Positions 42,643 through 51,694 of a stretch of 64,000 nt of DNA are shown here, in pieces. The stretch is from Lewinellaceae bacterium (GTDB taxonomy: Bacteria; Bacteroidota; Bacteroidia; Chitinophagales; Saprospiraceae), in contig JACJYC010000009.1 in assembly GCA_020636325.1 (NCBI GenBank), positions 124,001-188,000 on the forward strand. The letters run 5' to 3'. A program made the position numbers and the translations under genes. The notes below the pieces were generated by a model. The model saw nothing but the letters and a program-made list of their open reading frames with translations, ran no database searches and was not told where the DNA came from. The first letter of the stretch is position 1. Each line of letters starts with the position of its first letter.

Positions 42643-42650
42643 CAAATTTA
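42643..42650 (-). promoter_or_regulatory. -7 element for tyrS
   Basis: Reverse strand TAAATTTG matches the consensus and implies a leader of about 140 bases that includes both hairpins. The -33 box is not clear. Confidence 0.4.
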
Positions 42651-42710
42651 GCCAAAATCCGGGCAGTTAACCGAAAAAAGCGTTTAATTTTACGCCGCTT
42701 GAAAATACGC

Positions 42711-44012
42711 ATGAACCTCGAATTCTTCATCGCCAAACGGGTTGCGCTTTCGGAATCGAAATCTTTTGCCCGCCTGATTATCCGCATTGCCATGGTGTCG
42801 GTGGCGATCAGCGTGGCGGTAATGATCATTACCACTTCCATGATCTCGGGGTTCAAAAAGGAGATCAGCCGCAAGATCTTCGGCTTCTGGGGTCATATCC
42901 ATATCACGGATCCGGATGTGAACCGGACCTTGCTCGAAGCCTATCCGGTGAGCATAGACCAGCCTTTTTATCCCGCTCTGGACTCGGTGGGGCGCATCGA
43001 CTACCCGATCACCAAGATGGCGTTCGGACAGGAGGTGGGGCGCATTGCCCGCACCAAAGGCGGCATCCACCATATCCAGACCTTTGCCGTAAAACCCGGC
43101 ATCATCAAGGCCAAATCGGAGATCGAGGGCATCATCCTCAAAGGGGTGGGCATGGATTTCGACTGGAATTTCATCAACAGCTACATCCAGGAAGGGGAGG
43201 CCCTGTCGCTGCAGGACACCGCGATGTCCTCCGATATCATGATCTCCCGCCAGACCGCCGACCGGTTGCGGGTAGGGGTCGGCGACCGGTTCATCGTTCA
43301 CTTTGTAGAAAAAGGCGAACAACTCAAAAGGCGGTTTACCATCAAAGGGATCTACAAGACCGGGCTGGACGAATTCGACCGGAAATTCGCCCTGGTGGAT
43401 ATCCGGCAAATTCAGCGGTTGCTGGGTTGGACGGAAAAGGACGTGGCCGGCTTCGAGGTCTTCCTCGACGATATCGACGACCTCATCCCCATGGCCGACT
43501 ATATCTACTACGACAAGATACCGCCCAATTCGAACCTCTATGTGGAGACCATCCGGGAGAAATTCCCCGAGATCTTCGAATGGCTCGACCTGCAGAACGT
43601 CAACGAAAAGGTGATCCTGATCCTGATGGTCATCGTGGCCATCATCAACATGATCACCGCCCTGCTGATCCTCATCCTGGAACGGACCAACACCATCGGC
43701 ACCCTCAAGGCGCTGGGCTTCCGCAACTGGGGCATCCAGAAGATCTTCCTCTACTACGCTTCATATATCATCCTGGTGGGCCTGTTCTGGGGCAATCTGA
43801 TCGGGATCGGGCTTTGTTTTTTGCAGGATCAATACGGCTTTATCCGGCTCTCGGAGGCCGATTACTACCTGTCTGTCGCACCCGTCGATATCAATTTCTT
43901 TACGATTTTGGCCCTGAATGCAGGCGCCCTGGTGATCATCCTGTTTGCCTTGCTGCTGCCCTCGTTGCTGGTGATGAGCATCAGTCCTGTGAAGGCGATC
44001 CGGTTTAAATAA
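42711..44012 (+). CDS. LolC/LolE-type ABC transporter permease
   Basis: The 433-residue protein starts MNLEFFIAKRVALSES. It has a first membrane helix at about 25-50, a periplasmic MacB-like domain to about residue 280 and three C-terminal FtsX helices, with ERTNTIGTLKALGFRNWGIQKIF as the coupling segment and SISPVKAIRFK at the end. This fits the lipoprotein-releasing LolCDE permease subunits. The ATPase LolD is not in the window. ATG 42711 is preferred to TTG 42699. It is divergent from tyrS. Confidence 0.88.
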   Translation: MNLEFFIAKRVALSESKSFARLIIRIAMVSVAISVAVMIITTSMISGFKKEISRKIFGFWGHIHITDPDVNRTLLEAYPVSIDQPFYPALDSVGRIDYPITKMAFGQEVGRIARTKGGIHHIQTFAVKPGIIKAKSEIEGIILKGVGMDFDWNFINSYIQEGEALSLQDTAMSSDIMISRQTADRLRVGVGDRFIVHFVEKGEQLKRRFTIKGIYKTGLDEFDRKFALVDIRQIQRLLGWTEKDVAGFEVFLDDIDDLIPMADYIYYDKIPPNSNLYVETIREKFPEIFEWLDLQNVNEKVILILMVIVAIINMITALLILILERTNTIGTLKALGFRNWGIQKIFLYYASYIILVGLFWGNLIGIGLCFLQDQYGFIRLSEADYYLSVAPVDINFFTILALNAGALVIILFALLLPSLLVMSISPVKAIRFK

Positions 44013-44095
44013 GGTTTCTGGTTGGGGTGTTTCAGGGTTGAATGGTTTCTTTGCCGGGCGTCCGGTGCATGGTCAAACCATCGCCATAGCCCGCG

Positions 44096-44168
44096 ACTGC
44101 CAACTGAAGACTGCCAACTGAGAACTGCCAACTGAAGACTCCTTAGTGATCTAAGTGCCCTTAGTGGT
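44096..44168. repeat. ACTGCCAACTGAAG and CCTTAGTGN repeats
   Basis: Three units of about 15 bp (CTGCCAACTGAAGA) are followed by three 9-bp units (CCTTAGTGA, TCTAAGTGC, CCTTAGTGG). The latter match 29081-29108. Confidence 0.8.
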
Positions 44169-44190
44169 TATAAAAAGACTTAACTGAATA

Positions 44191-44925
44191 ATGAAGCAAT
44201 TTCCCATTCGAAACCGGCTTGCGTACACGGGCGGGCGCCTCGCTGACTGGCTGCTGGGGCAACCCGCGAGGTGGCGGCGATTGGGGAAGCACCTCACTGC
44301 CTTTCCCGGAGCCGTGAGGGGTGTCTGGCCTGGGATGGGGCTTGAACCGGGTCTGGCGGCGCGGATCGGCATCTGGATGTCCTGCGGGGTGATCCTCATC
44401 GGCGATATGCTGGCGCTGCCGGAAGTATACGAGATCCTGACCATATGGCTGAAATGGAATATCCGGCCCTTGAATTCGCGGGAAAAGGCGCTGGCAAGCG
44501 AACTATTCGGAGGGGCGATCCGGCCGGACCGGGTGCTGATCGACGAGCGCGCCTGGGTCGGGCCGCGGCAAAAGCGCTTCTGTTACGTGAGTTTTTACAC
44601 CGTCAACAGTTGGGGGCCGATGGGTGATGTGCTGTTGATCCATGAGTTGGTGCACGTCTGGCAATACGAACGCTGGGGGAGCGCTTATATCCCGCTGGCG
44701 CTGGCCGCACAACGCAGCAAAGCGGGCTACAACTACGGCGGAATGCCGGCCCTCGCAGCCGCCATCGCCCAGGGAAAAGAACTCGGCTCCTTCAACCCCG
44801 AACAGCAGGCGGATATCATTGCCGATGCGTTCTGCTGCCGGCGCGGGCTCCCGTTGCGATGGGAAAAAGGACCGGCGCCGGATGAGCGGATTTATGTCCG
44901 GTTTCTGGAGCAATTGGTTTGTTGA
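44191..44925 (+). CDS. Putative HExxH metalloprotease-like protein, 244 aa
   Basis: A hydrophobic stretch at about 58-78 (RIGIWMSCGVILIGDMLALP) precedes a soluble domain. This carries LLIHELVHVWQYERWG (zinc ligands His151 and His155, catalytic Glu152) and a later EQQADIIADAF helix that may supply the third ligand. The arrangement resembles the DUF4157/eCIS-core peptidase-like proteins often labelled as Rhs-associated, but no Rhs or contractile genes are nearby. Function is not established. A serviceable start is the ATG at 44191; codon use is like its neighbours. Confidence 0.6.
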   Translation: MKQFPIRNRLAYTGGRLADWLLGQPARWRRLGKHLTAFPGAVRGVWPGMGLEPGLAARIGIWMSCGVILIGDMLALPEVYEILTIWLKWNIRPLNSREKALASELFGGAIRPDRVLIDERAWVGPRQKRFCYVSFYTVNSWGPMGDVLLIHELVHVWQYERWGSAYIPLALAAQRSKAGYNYGGMPALAAAIAQGKELGSFNPEQQADIIADAFCCRRGLPLRWEKGPAPDERIYVRFLEQLVC

Positions 44926-44946
44926 TTTAAAACGGCGTTTTCGGGC

Positions 44947-44977
44947 AACAAAAACGGGCTTCTCCGATTTGCATTCG
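44947..44977. repeat. 31-bp dispersed repeat, copy 2
   Basis: AACAAAAACGGGCTTCTCC followed by GATTTGCATTCG; two differences from 30685-30715. Confidence 0.8.
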
Positions 44978-45015
44978 TCCTAACCTACCCTTTTTCGCTG
45001 GTTCAACTTCAACGT

Positions 45016-45155
45016 GGGTGCTACCGACATGGCGGACCTGACGGCCGGCTGGTTCAATTCATCCCGGGTGCTACCGACATGGCGGACCTGACGGCCCGCT
45101 GTTTCAATTCATCCCGGGTGCTACCGACATGGCGGACCTGACGGCCCGCAGCCTT
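45016..45155. repeat. 50-bp tandem repeat, 2.8 copies
   Basis: GGGTGCTACCGACATGGCGG then ACCTGACGGCC(C/G)GCTG and TTCAATTCATCCC repeats at 45016, 45066 and 45116 with an exact 50-bp period. The units are almost identical throughout. From 45156 to 45246 only AAATCACC words are seen. Confidence 0.9.
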
Positions 45156-45246
45156 TATGGAACGGCCTCTGATTTAAGGCTTCAAATCACCGAATCAACA
45201 AATCACCAAATCACCCTCCGACCGAGGAGGTAAATCACCACCCTAC

Positions 45247-47640
45247 TTACTCCGCCTTCAACGTCTTCGCCGGATTCACGACCGCCGCTTGCAGCGCCTG
45301 CCAGCCTACCGTCAGCAGGACTACCATAAGGACGGCCAGGCCCGCTACGGCAAATACGCCCCAGCTCAGCGGTACGTGATAAGCGAAATTGTTGAGCCAA
45401 TCCGACAGGAAATACCAGGTTGCGGGGACGGCCAGCCCCAGTCCGATGAGAACAAATACGAGGAAATTCCTGGATAAAAGGGTGACAATGGAAGTTACCG
45501 ATGCCCCCATCACTTTCCGGATGCCGATCTCGCGCGTACGCCGGGCAATGGTAAAGGCCGCCAGACCGTATAACCCCAGGCAGGCAATGAAAATAGCCAG
45601 CGCGGAGAATATGCCCACTACTTTGACCATGCGTTGCTCCGAGCCGTAGTTGGCCGCAAATTGTTCATCAACGAAGAAATATTCGAAAGGATAGCGGGAT
45701 TCGAACTGCCGCCAGGCGCGCTCGAACCTGGGCAGGAGTGCGCTGATCTGCTGCGGATCGAACCGGACCGATATATTGGCCTTGCGCGGATCCAGGTACA
45801 TCATGACTGGATCGACCTGGAAATGGAGCGAGTTGTAGTTGAAATCCTTGACCACACCGACGACCGGTACCTTGGCGTCGCTGCCGACAAAACGCACCGT
45901 CTTGCCTTCGTAGGAATCCCACCCCGCCTGCCGCACGAAGGTTTCATTGACCACCAACGCTCCCGGGTTGAAATCCGACCGGAACCTGGCGGAGAAAAAA
46001 CGCCCGTCCGCCATGTCCATGCCGTAGGTTTTAACGAACTGGGTGTCTACCCGAAAGATCTGAACGGACATTTCTTGATCGCCGCTGCCTTCCGGCAAAA
46101 CGGTTGACCCGAAAGTGCCCGTGCCGATGGCTGCCTGACAAATGGAAACGGATCGCACGCCGGGCATGGCTTCCAGGGTTTGTTTGAAAGCCACATGGTT
46201 GCTGTCGATGCCGGGGGGCGTGTTCATGACCATCACCTGGTCCTTGCTGAAACCCAGGTCGCGGTTCATCAGGAAATGGAATTGCCGGTACAGGATGAAT
46301 GCCCCTGAAATGAGGGCGATGCTGATGCCCAATTGGAGGGTGGTCAGGATCTGGCGCGGCAACTCTCCGCCCGGCGCCAGCGTGGAGATCCGCCGGATAA
46401 CCCGGGCCGGACTGAAACCCGAAAGCAGCAGTCCCGGAAAAAAACCGGCAATCAGGCTGGTAGCCGCAATAACCGCTGCCAGGCTTGCGAGGGCGCCGGC
46501 ATTGAACATCAGCTGTTGCGGCACTTCGCTCCCGAATAGCCGGTTGAGGTAGGGCAGCACCGCATAGGCCAGGCCCAGCGCAACGGCTCCCGCGAGCAGG
46601 GTAGTGCCCAGGGTTTCGGACAGAAACTGCCCCATCAATTGGCGGCGCCCGGCGCCCAGAATCTTTTTAACGCCCACTTCCCGGGCCCGTTGCAGGGATT
46701 TGGCCGTGCTGATGTTGACGTAGTTGAAGCCGGCGATCACCAGGATCAGGAGGGCGATGAGGGTGAAGGTCCGCAGGAAAACGGCGCTCCCGTACTTGCC
46801 GCCCCGCAGGAACCGGATGTCGTAGGAATGCAGGTAGATGTCGTTCCAGGGCTGAAGGTAAAACTCGTACCGGCCCACCCGGTTGGGCATATATTGCGCT
46901 ACCAGTTCCGGTAACTTGGCGTTCAGGCCGTCCGCTTTTGAGGCGTCGGTGAGCAGGGCGTAAGTATAGACGGTCTGCCCCAGCCAGTTGTTCATGAAAT
47001 CGAAATCGTGGTATCCGGACCCCGGCTCGGTGGATGCCCAGGACGCCAGCGCTTCAAACTGGATATGGGATTGACGCGGCGGATTCCGGATAACCCCGGA
47101 TACGGTATAGGTCTTGTCGCTCAGGGCAATGAGCGTCTGCCCGATGGGGTCTGCCTTGCCGAACAGGGTTTCCGCCAGGCGTTCGGTCAGCACCAACTGG
47201 CCGGGTTTGGACAGTACAGCGGCCGGGTCGCCGCGCAGCAATTCAAAGTCGAACAGGTGGAAGAATTGCTCATCCGCAAAGGAAAAACCGTCGACTTCCA
47301 GGCTTTTGTCCCCAAGGGTCACCAATACAGGGTCAAACCATGGGCTGTAATGTGCAGCCGCTTCCACCTCCGGGTAGTTGGCCGTCAGTGTCGGCGCGAG
47401 CAAACCCGGCGTTTCCGCAGTATTGGTCTTGTCGCCGTTCTCGGCTTTATTCCATTTATTGACCCGGTATAGCCGGTCCGCTTTGGATTGGAAACGGTCG
47501 TAGGCTTGTTCATCCCGGATAAAGACAAAAGCCAGGATCAGGGCCGCCAACCCGATGGTGAGCCCGCTCACGGTCAGCAGAAAATAGGATTGCTGCCGGA
47601 AGACGAGCCGGCGGAAAAGGGTGAGGTAGTGGTTGAACAT
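45247..47640 (-). CDS. MacB/FtsX-type ABC permease, 797 aa (downstream of two)
   Basis: The protein has the double-FtsX layout of Bacteroidota permeases. Helix 1 is at about 20-42, followed by a MacB periplasmic domain, three helices with the coupling segment QRAREVGVKKILGAGRRQL and a fourth helix. A second periplasmic domain and three final helices (TREIGIRKVMGASVTSIV) follow, ending VVNPAKTLKAE. Such permeases work with a separate LolD/MacB-like ATPase, not found here. Their substrates are often unknown lipids, peptides or antibiotics. ATG 47640 is the real start. The frame is open upstream through the tandem repeat but that part is simple-sequence DNA. Confidence 0.9.
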   Translation of the reverse strand: MFNHYLTLFRRLVFRQQSYFLLTVSGLTIGLAALILAFVFIRDEQAYDRFQSKADRLYRVNKWNKAENGDKTNTAETPGLLAPTLTANYPEVEAAAHYSPWFDPVLVTLGDKSLEVDGFSFADEQFFHLFDFELLRGDPAAVLSKPGQLVLTERLAETLFGKADPIGQTLIALSDKTYTVSGVIRNPPRQSHIQFEALASWASTEPGSGYHDFDFMNNWLGQTVYTYALLTDASKADGLNAKLPELVAQYMPNRVGRYEFYLQPWNDIYLHSYDIRFLRGGKYGSAVFLRTFTLIALLILVIAGFNYVNISTAKSLQRAREVGVKKILGAGRRQLMGQFLSETLGTTLLAGAVALGLAYAVLPYLNRLFGSEVPQQLMFNAGALASLAAVIAATSLIAGFFPGLLLSGFSPARVIRRISTLAPGGELPRQILTTLQLGISIALISGAFILYRQFHFLMNRDLGFSKDQVMVMNTPPGIDSNHVAFKQTLEAMPGVRSVSICQAAIGTGTFGSTVLPEGSGDQEMSVQIFRVDTQFVKTYGMDMADGRFFSARFRSDFNPGALVVNETFVRQAGWDSYEGKTVRFVGSDAKVPVVGVVKDFNYNSLHFQVDPVMMYLDPRKANISVRFDPQQISALLPRFERAWRQFESRYPFEYFFVDEQFAANYGSEQRMVKVVGIFSALAIFIACLGLYGLAAFTIARRTREIGIRKVMGASVTSIVTLLSRNFLVFVLIGLGLAVPATWYFLSDWLNNFAYHVPLSWGVFAVAGLAVLMVVLLTVGWQALQAAVVNPAKTLKAE

Positions 47641-47645
47641 ATTTT

Positions 47646-47776
47646 TAAATTGTTCGATTGTTCGATTGATCCGATTGATCCGATTGATCCGATTGGTTCG
47701 ATTGATCCGATTGGTTCGATTGATCCGATTGGTTCGATTGATCGATTGATCGATTGATCGATTGATCGATTGATCG
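47646..47776. repeat. 9-bp and 8-bp tandem array between the two permease genes
   Basis: About eight 9-bp units (ATTGATCCG and ATTGGTTCG, partly alternating) pass into five 8-bp units (ATTGATCG). It lies in the leader of the downstream permease and after the stop of the upstream one. Confidence 0.92.
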
Positions 47777-47805
47777 GCGCATTCCCAAAACCGATGCAAT
47801 TAAAA

Positions 47806-50235
47806 TTATTCGCTGCGCAGGCTCTTGACCGGGTTGGCCCATGCGGCGCGGATGGCCTGGAAGCCTACCGTGAAACCGGCAATGAGCAATGCGGCTCCAC
47901 CTGCCAGGGCAAAGACCCACCATTCCACCGCCACACGGTTGGCGAAATCCTGCAGCCACTTGTTCATGGCCCACCAGGCCAGCGGGATCGCCAATACGAT
48001 CGCCACCAGGATCAGCCTCAGGAAATCCCTTGAGAGCAGGCCTGCTATGCCGGTTGCCGATGCCCCCAGCACCTTGCGGATGCCGATCTCCTTGACGCGT
48101 TGTTCGACCATAAAAGCGGACAGGCCCAAGAGACCCAGACAAGCGATAAGGATGGCCATGAGCGTAAAGGACTGGATAGTGGCGCTCAGGCTTCTTTCCG
48201 CGTTGTACTGCTTTTGCAGGTCCTCATCAAGGAATACGTATTCGAACGGTAACCCGGGGTTAAGCCGCCCCCACAATTGCTCCATGTCCGACAGCAGCTG
48301 GTTGTAATCGTTCGTTTTGGCGGCGACAATGGTATAAAAATGGCTCCTGTCCAGGGTGTATTCCAGCATCAGCGGGGACATTTCTTCCCGCATGGACCTG
48401 AAATGGTAGTTTTTCATTACCCCGATGATCTGGTAGGTGTAATGCTCGTTCTCCCAGTCGGAAAACAGGCGCGTCCCGACGGCGCTTTCCAGCGGGATGT
48501 CTATCCGGCGTAGAAATTCCTCATTGACAATGAGCTGATTGTTGGTGTCGCTGGTGACGAAATTGCGGCCGTCCAGGAGCGGGATTTCGAGGGTAGAGAG
48601 GTAGTTTTCGTCGGCCTGTACGAGTTGGGCGACCATCCGGCTGTTCATGTCCTGGCCGTCTTTGTACAATCCGAAATCCTGGGTGACAAACTGGCCTGGA
48701 TACACGCGGGCGCTGGACACGGATTCGACGTCGCCGCGGGCCGAGATTTCGCTTTTGAACGGAGCAATCTCTGCGCGAGAATCGTCGGTCCGGAACGGCA
48801 CGATGATCTTTTGTTGCTGATCGAACCCCAGGTCGGCATGGACCATATAGTTCAACTGCCGGCTGATCACCAGCGCGCCGATGACCAATCCGACGGAGAT
48901 GACGAACTGGAACACCACCAACCCTTTGCGCAGCCCCGCTGCGGAGGCCGAATGCCGGAAATTGCCCTTCAGTACGTTGACCACCCGGAATCCGGACAGG
49001 TAAAAAGCGGGGTAGCTGCCCGACAGAACGCCCGTGAGCAGCGACAGGCCGAGTATGCCGAGCCAGATGCCGGGGTGGGCTGCCATATTGCCCGATACTT
49101 CTTCGCCCGTAATGTTGTTAATGAACGGCAGCGACCATTTGACGAGCGGGACGGCAATCAGGATGGCGACTACCGAAAGCAACAGGGATTCCCCCAGGAA
49201 TTGCCGGATCAAGGCCATTTTGCCCGCACCGACGGTCTTCCGGATCCCTACTTCCCGCGCCCTGTTGGCTGCGCGCGCTGTTGTCAGGTTCATGAAATTG
49301 ATGCAGGCAATGAGCTGGATAAAACCGGCAATCATAAGCAGAATATAGAGAAAACGCGCGCTGACGGTAGTATCGAGCTGATTTTGACGGGTAGAATAGA
49401 GGTGGATATCCCGGACGGGCTCCAATTCCAGCGATTTTGCCATGCCGAGTTCGCGCAACTGATCGGTACCGTGCCGGTTGAGGAATGCGGGCAGTTTGGC
49501 TTCCAGCGCTTCGGCGTCCGCGTGGGGTTTGAGCTTGACGTAACCGGAAATGAAATTATTGCCGGCCCAGTGGTTGCTTTCGCGCACGTATTCGCCGATG
49601 CCGCCGCTGTTCATGGTCATATAAAAGTTGGCGCGGATATGCGATTTTTTGGCCTTGGGATCCACTACGCCGGTCACTTTGAACTCGTGGTCACCGAACC
49701 GGTTATTGATCCGGATGGTCTGCCCGACGGGATCCTGCCGGCCGAAGAGTTTTTCGGAAATGGGCGGGGTGATCACAACGGAATAGGGTTCGTCGAGGGC
49801 GTGTTCGGGGGCGCCGTAAACCCATTTGTAGTCAAATATGCGGAAGAATGTGCTGTCGACATAATACCCCTTTGTTTCAAAAAAGGAATGGTTCTGCCAG
49901 GTGAAAACATGGTGGGATACATCGGGCGGATCAACTACCCGGGTGGCGATTTCCACTTCCGGGAATTCGAGGGCCATGGCCGGTGCGATGGGCGGTGAGA
50001 GCCTGGCGGTCTGGAATTCATTGCCGGTCCCGTCGGCATTGCGGATATCGGTGGCTACCCGGTAAATGGACCCGACATCCGGATGGTGGCGGTCGTAGCT
50101 GAATTGTTCCAGCACGTGCATCAGGATGTACAGGCAACACGCCGTGCCGACCGTCAGTCCGAAAATATTGATGGTTGAAAAGCCCTTGTGACGCCAAAGG
50201 CTGCGCAAGGCAATCTTCAAATAATTGTTGAACAT
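47806..50235 (-). CDS. MacB/FtsX-type ABC permease, 809 aa (upstream of two)
   Basis: A paralog of the following gene with the same architecture: N-terminal NNYLKIALRSLWRHKGFSTINIFGLTVG, two MacB-like periplasmic domains, coupling segments NRAREVGIRKTVGAGKMAL and VKEIGIRKVLGASATGI, and the end ANPVKSLRSE. No ATPase is adjacent. The two genes run in the same direction separated by a 165-bp repeat-filled gap, so they may be co-transcribed and form a heterodimer (inference). ATG 50235 is chosen because the membrane-proximal motif starts there. Confidence 0.9.
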   Translation of the reverse strand: MFNNYLKIALRSLWRHKGFSTINIFGLTVGTACCLYILMHVLEQFSYDRHHPDVGSIYRVATDIRNADGTGNEFQTARLSPPIAPAMALEFPEVEIATRVVDPPDVSHHVFTWQNHSFFETKGYYVDSTFFRIFDYKWVYGAPEHALDEPYSVVITPPISEKLFGRQDPVGQTIRINNRFGDHEFKVTGVVDPKAKKSHIRANFYMTMNSGGIGEYVRESNHWAGNNFISGYVKLKPHADAEALEAKLPAFLNRHGTDQLRELGMAKSLELEPVRDIHLYSTRQNQLDTTVSARFLYILLMIAGFIQLIACINFMNLTTARAANRAREVGIRKTVGAGKMALIRQFLGESLLLSVVAILIAVPLVKWSLPFINNITGEEVSGNMAAHPGIWLGILGLSLLTGVLSGSYPAFYLSGFRVVNVLKGNFRHSASAAGLRKGLVVFQFVISVGLVIGALVISRQLNYMVHADLGFDQQQKIIVPFRTDDSRAEIAPFKSEISARGDVESVSSARVYPGQFVTQDFGLYKDGQDMNSRMVAQLVQADENYLSTLEIPLLDGRNFVTSDTNNQLIVNEEFLRRIDIPLESAVGTRLFSDWENEHYTYQIIGVMKNYHFRSMREEMSPLMLEYTLDRSHFYTIVAAKTNDYNQLLSDMEQLWGRLNPGLPFEYVFLDEDLQKQYNAERSLSATIQSFTLMAILIACLGLLGLSAFMVEQRVKEIGIRKVLGASATGIAGLLSRDFLRLILVAIVLAIPLAWWAMNKWLQDFANRVAVEWWVFALAGGAALLIAGFTVGFQAIRAAWANPVKSLRSE

Positions 50236-50422
50236 AGGCTGCGAAGTTTGCTGATATTGGCAAAATGCCGGCTGCAATCTTCATGCCTAAGTAACAATCA
50301 ATTGAATGTCAATAATTTGGATGGAAGGCAAAACGGGATGTCCGTTCAAAAGCGAACAGAGAATGTCCGAAAACGAACGATGAGTAAGCCGGAGGATGCG
50401 AGGATTTGAAGCTGCGACCATT

Positions 50423-50533
50423 CAAATCCTCGATTCCTCGATTCCCTGCCTTGCCGGTCTCCGGCGGCCAAAGCCTATGGCGACGGCACGCAGGCAGGCT
50501 CGATTCCTCGATTCCTCGATTCCTCGATTCCTC
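50423..50533. repeat. CCTCGATT octamer arrays around a GC-rich element
   Basis: Three and then five TCGATTCC units flank CTGCCTTGCCGGTCTCCGGCGG...GGCACGCAGGCAGG. This is the reverse-strand form of the GAGGAATC family at 22385 and 28598. The remaining gap 50236-50422 shows nothing else. Confidence 0.85.
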
Positions 50534-50537
50534 CCGC

Positions 50538-51491
50538 CTAAGCGTCGCCGAAGAAAGCGATGATGCGGTCGGCGAGTTCCAGTCCGATATTGGCCTGGGC
50601 TTCGATCGTGGAGGCGCCGATATGTGGGGTGACCGATACGTTGGGGTGGTCCACCAGATCGCGCCTCGGGTTGGGCTCTCCCAGGAAAACATCGAGGCCT
50701 GCGCCGGCGATATGTCCTGAGTTGAGCGCTTCCACCAGGGCATCTTCATCTACGATCCCGCCGCGGGCGGTGTTGATGATATAAGAGCCCTTTTTCATTT
50801 TGGCAATTTCCTCTTTTCCGATCAGCGGTTTCCCGATACCCGGTACGTGGAGGGTCAGGAAGTCGGATTCGGTGAGGACGGTTTCCCAATCATAGGTTTC
50901 CAGGTGGGCCGTAATGCGGAGGGCGTCCGCGTCCGGCAGCGGAAGGTGGATGTCGGCTTCGGTTACGAACGGGTCGTAAGCGAGGACGCGCATACCCAGG
51001 CCCAGGCCGATGCGGCCGGATTCCTGGCCGATGCGGCCGAAACCGATGACGCCCAGGGTCTTGCCGCGCAGCTGGATCCCGTTGGAAAACGCCTTTTTCA
51101 GTTTGTCAAAATTTCCGCCCGTTTTCATTTCCGTGTTGGAACGCTGCAGGAAGCGAGCCAGGTTGAAAATGTGGCCGAATGCCAGTTCGGCAACGGACTG
51201 CGAGGAGGCGGCAGGGGTATTGAACACGAAAATGCCCTTTTCCTTGGCATGTTCAAAGTCAATATTGTCCAGACCGACGCCCCCGCGGGCAATGATCTTA
51301 AGGTTAGGGCACTGATCGATCAGGTCTTTGCGCACCTGAGTGGCGCTTCGAACGATAATGACATCATACCCCGGCAATACTTTGGGAAGGTCTTCCTGCG
51401 CCACCTTGTCCGTATCGACCTGGTAACCGGCTTCTTCCAGGAGGGTCTTGCCGTCGGCGTTGATTCCGTCATTTGCAAGAATTTTAATCAT
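50538..51491 (-). CDS. D-3-phosphoglycerate dehydrogenase-like 2-hydroxyacid dehydrogenase
   Basis: The 317-residue NAD-dependent enzyme has the substrate-loop ARGGVGLDNID, the Rossmann GVIGFGRIGQESGRI, and the catalytic Arg in INTARGGIVDEDAL, Glu in GLDVFLGEPNP and His in VTPHIGAST. It lacks the C-terminal ACT domain of long SerA proteins, as is usual in Bacteroidota. The likely reaction is 3-phosphoglycerate to 3-phosphohydroxypyruvate, the first step to serine, which would feed cysteine synthesis. Other 2-hydroxyacids cannot be excluded. A -7-like TTACTTTGC lies 23 bases upstream. Confidence 0.88.
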   Translation of the reverse strand: MIKILANDGINADGKTLLEEAGYQVDTDKVAQEDLPKVLPGYDVIIVRSATQVRKDLIDQCPNLKIIARGGVGLDNIDFEHAKEKGIFVFNTPAASSQSVAELAFGHIFNLARFLQRSNTEMKTGGNFDKLKKAFSNGIQLRGKTLGVIGFGRIGQESGRIGLGLGMRVLAYDPFVTEADIHLPLPDADALRITAHLETYDWETVLTESDFLTLHVPGIGKPLIGKEEIAKMKKGSYIINTARGGIVDEDALVEALNSGHIAGAGLDVFLGEPNPRRDLVDHPNVSVTPHIGASTIEAQANIGLELADRIIAFFGDA

Positions 51492-51572
51492 GTGCCTTTT
51501 AAATTTGTGAAGTGCAAAGTAAGCGCTTTACCTGTTGATTCTTGGAATTATCCGGTTAAAAGTTTTGTAAAA

Positions 51573-51675
51573 AGTCGTAAGCCTCTAGTCGTAAATCGTA
51601 AGTGGTAAGTCGTAAGGTGGGGGATTATTAAGCGAGCCTGACTGCAAGGCAGGCCGATTGATAAGCCGGACCGGG
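51573..51675. repeat. Composite dispersed repeat, copy 2
   Basis: GTCGTAAG heptamers, then GGATTATTAAGCGAGCCTG, GCAAGGCAGG and CCGATTGATAAGCCGG, in the same order as at 15631-15706. Confidence 0.85.
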
Positions 51676-51694
51676 ATGGAGATCTGCGTTTTGG

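Noticed and set aside
45016..45155. CRISPR-like spacing of a 50-bp repeat
   Set aside because: The segments between the conserved parts are the same in each unit, there are fewer than three full copies, and no cas genes are near.
47641..47799. N-terminal extension of the downstream permease through the tandem repeat
   Set aside because: The added residues are Asn-Arg-Ile/Thr repeats encoded by simple-sequence DNA, and the conserved permease N-terminus begins at the ATG at 47640. It is kept only as a possible variable feature.
48625..49998. 457-codon plus-strand frame across the upstream permease gene
   Set aside because: Antisense shadow of a well-supported MacB/FtsX permease.
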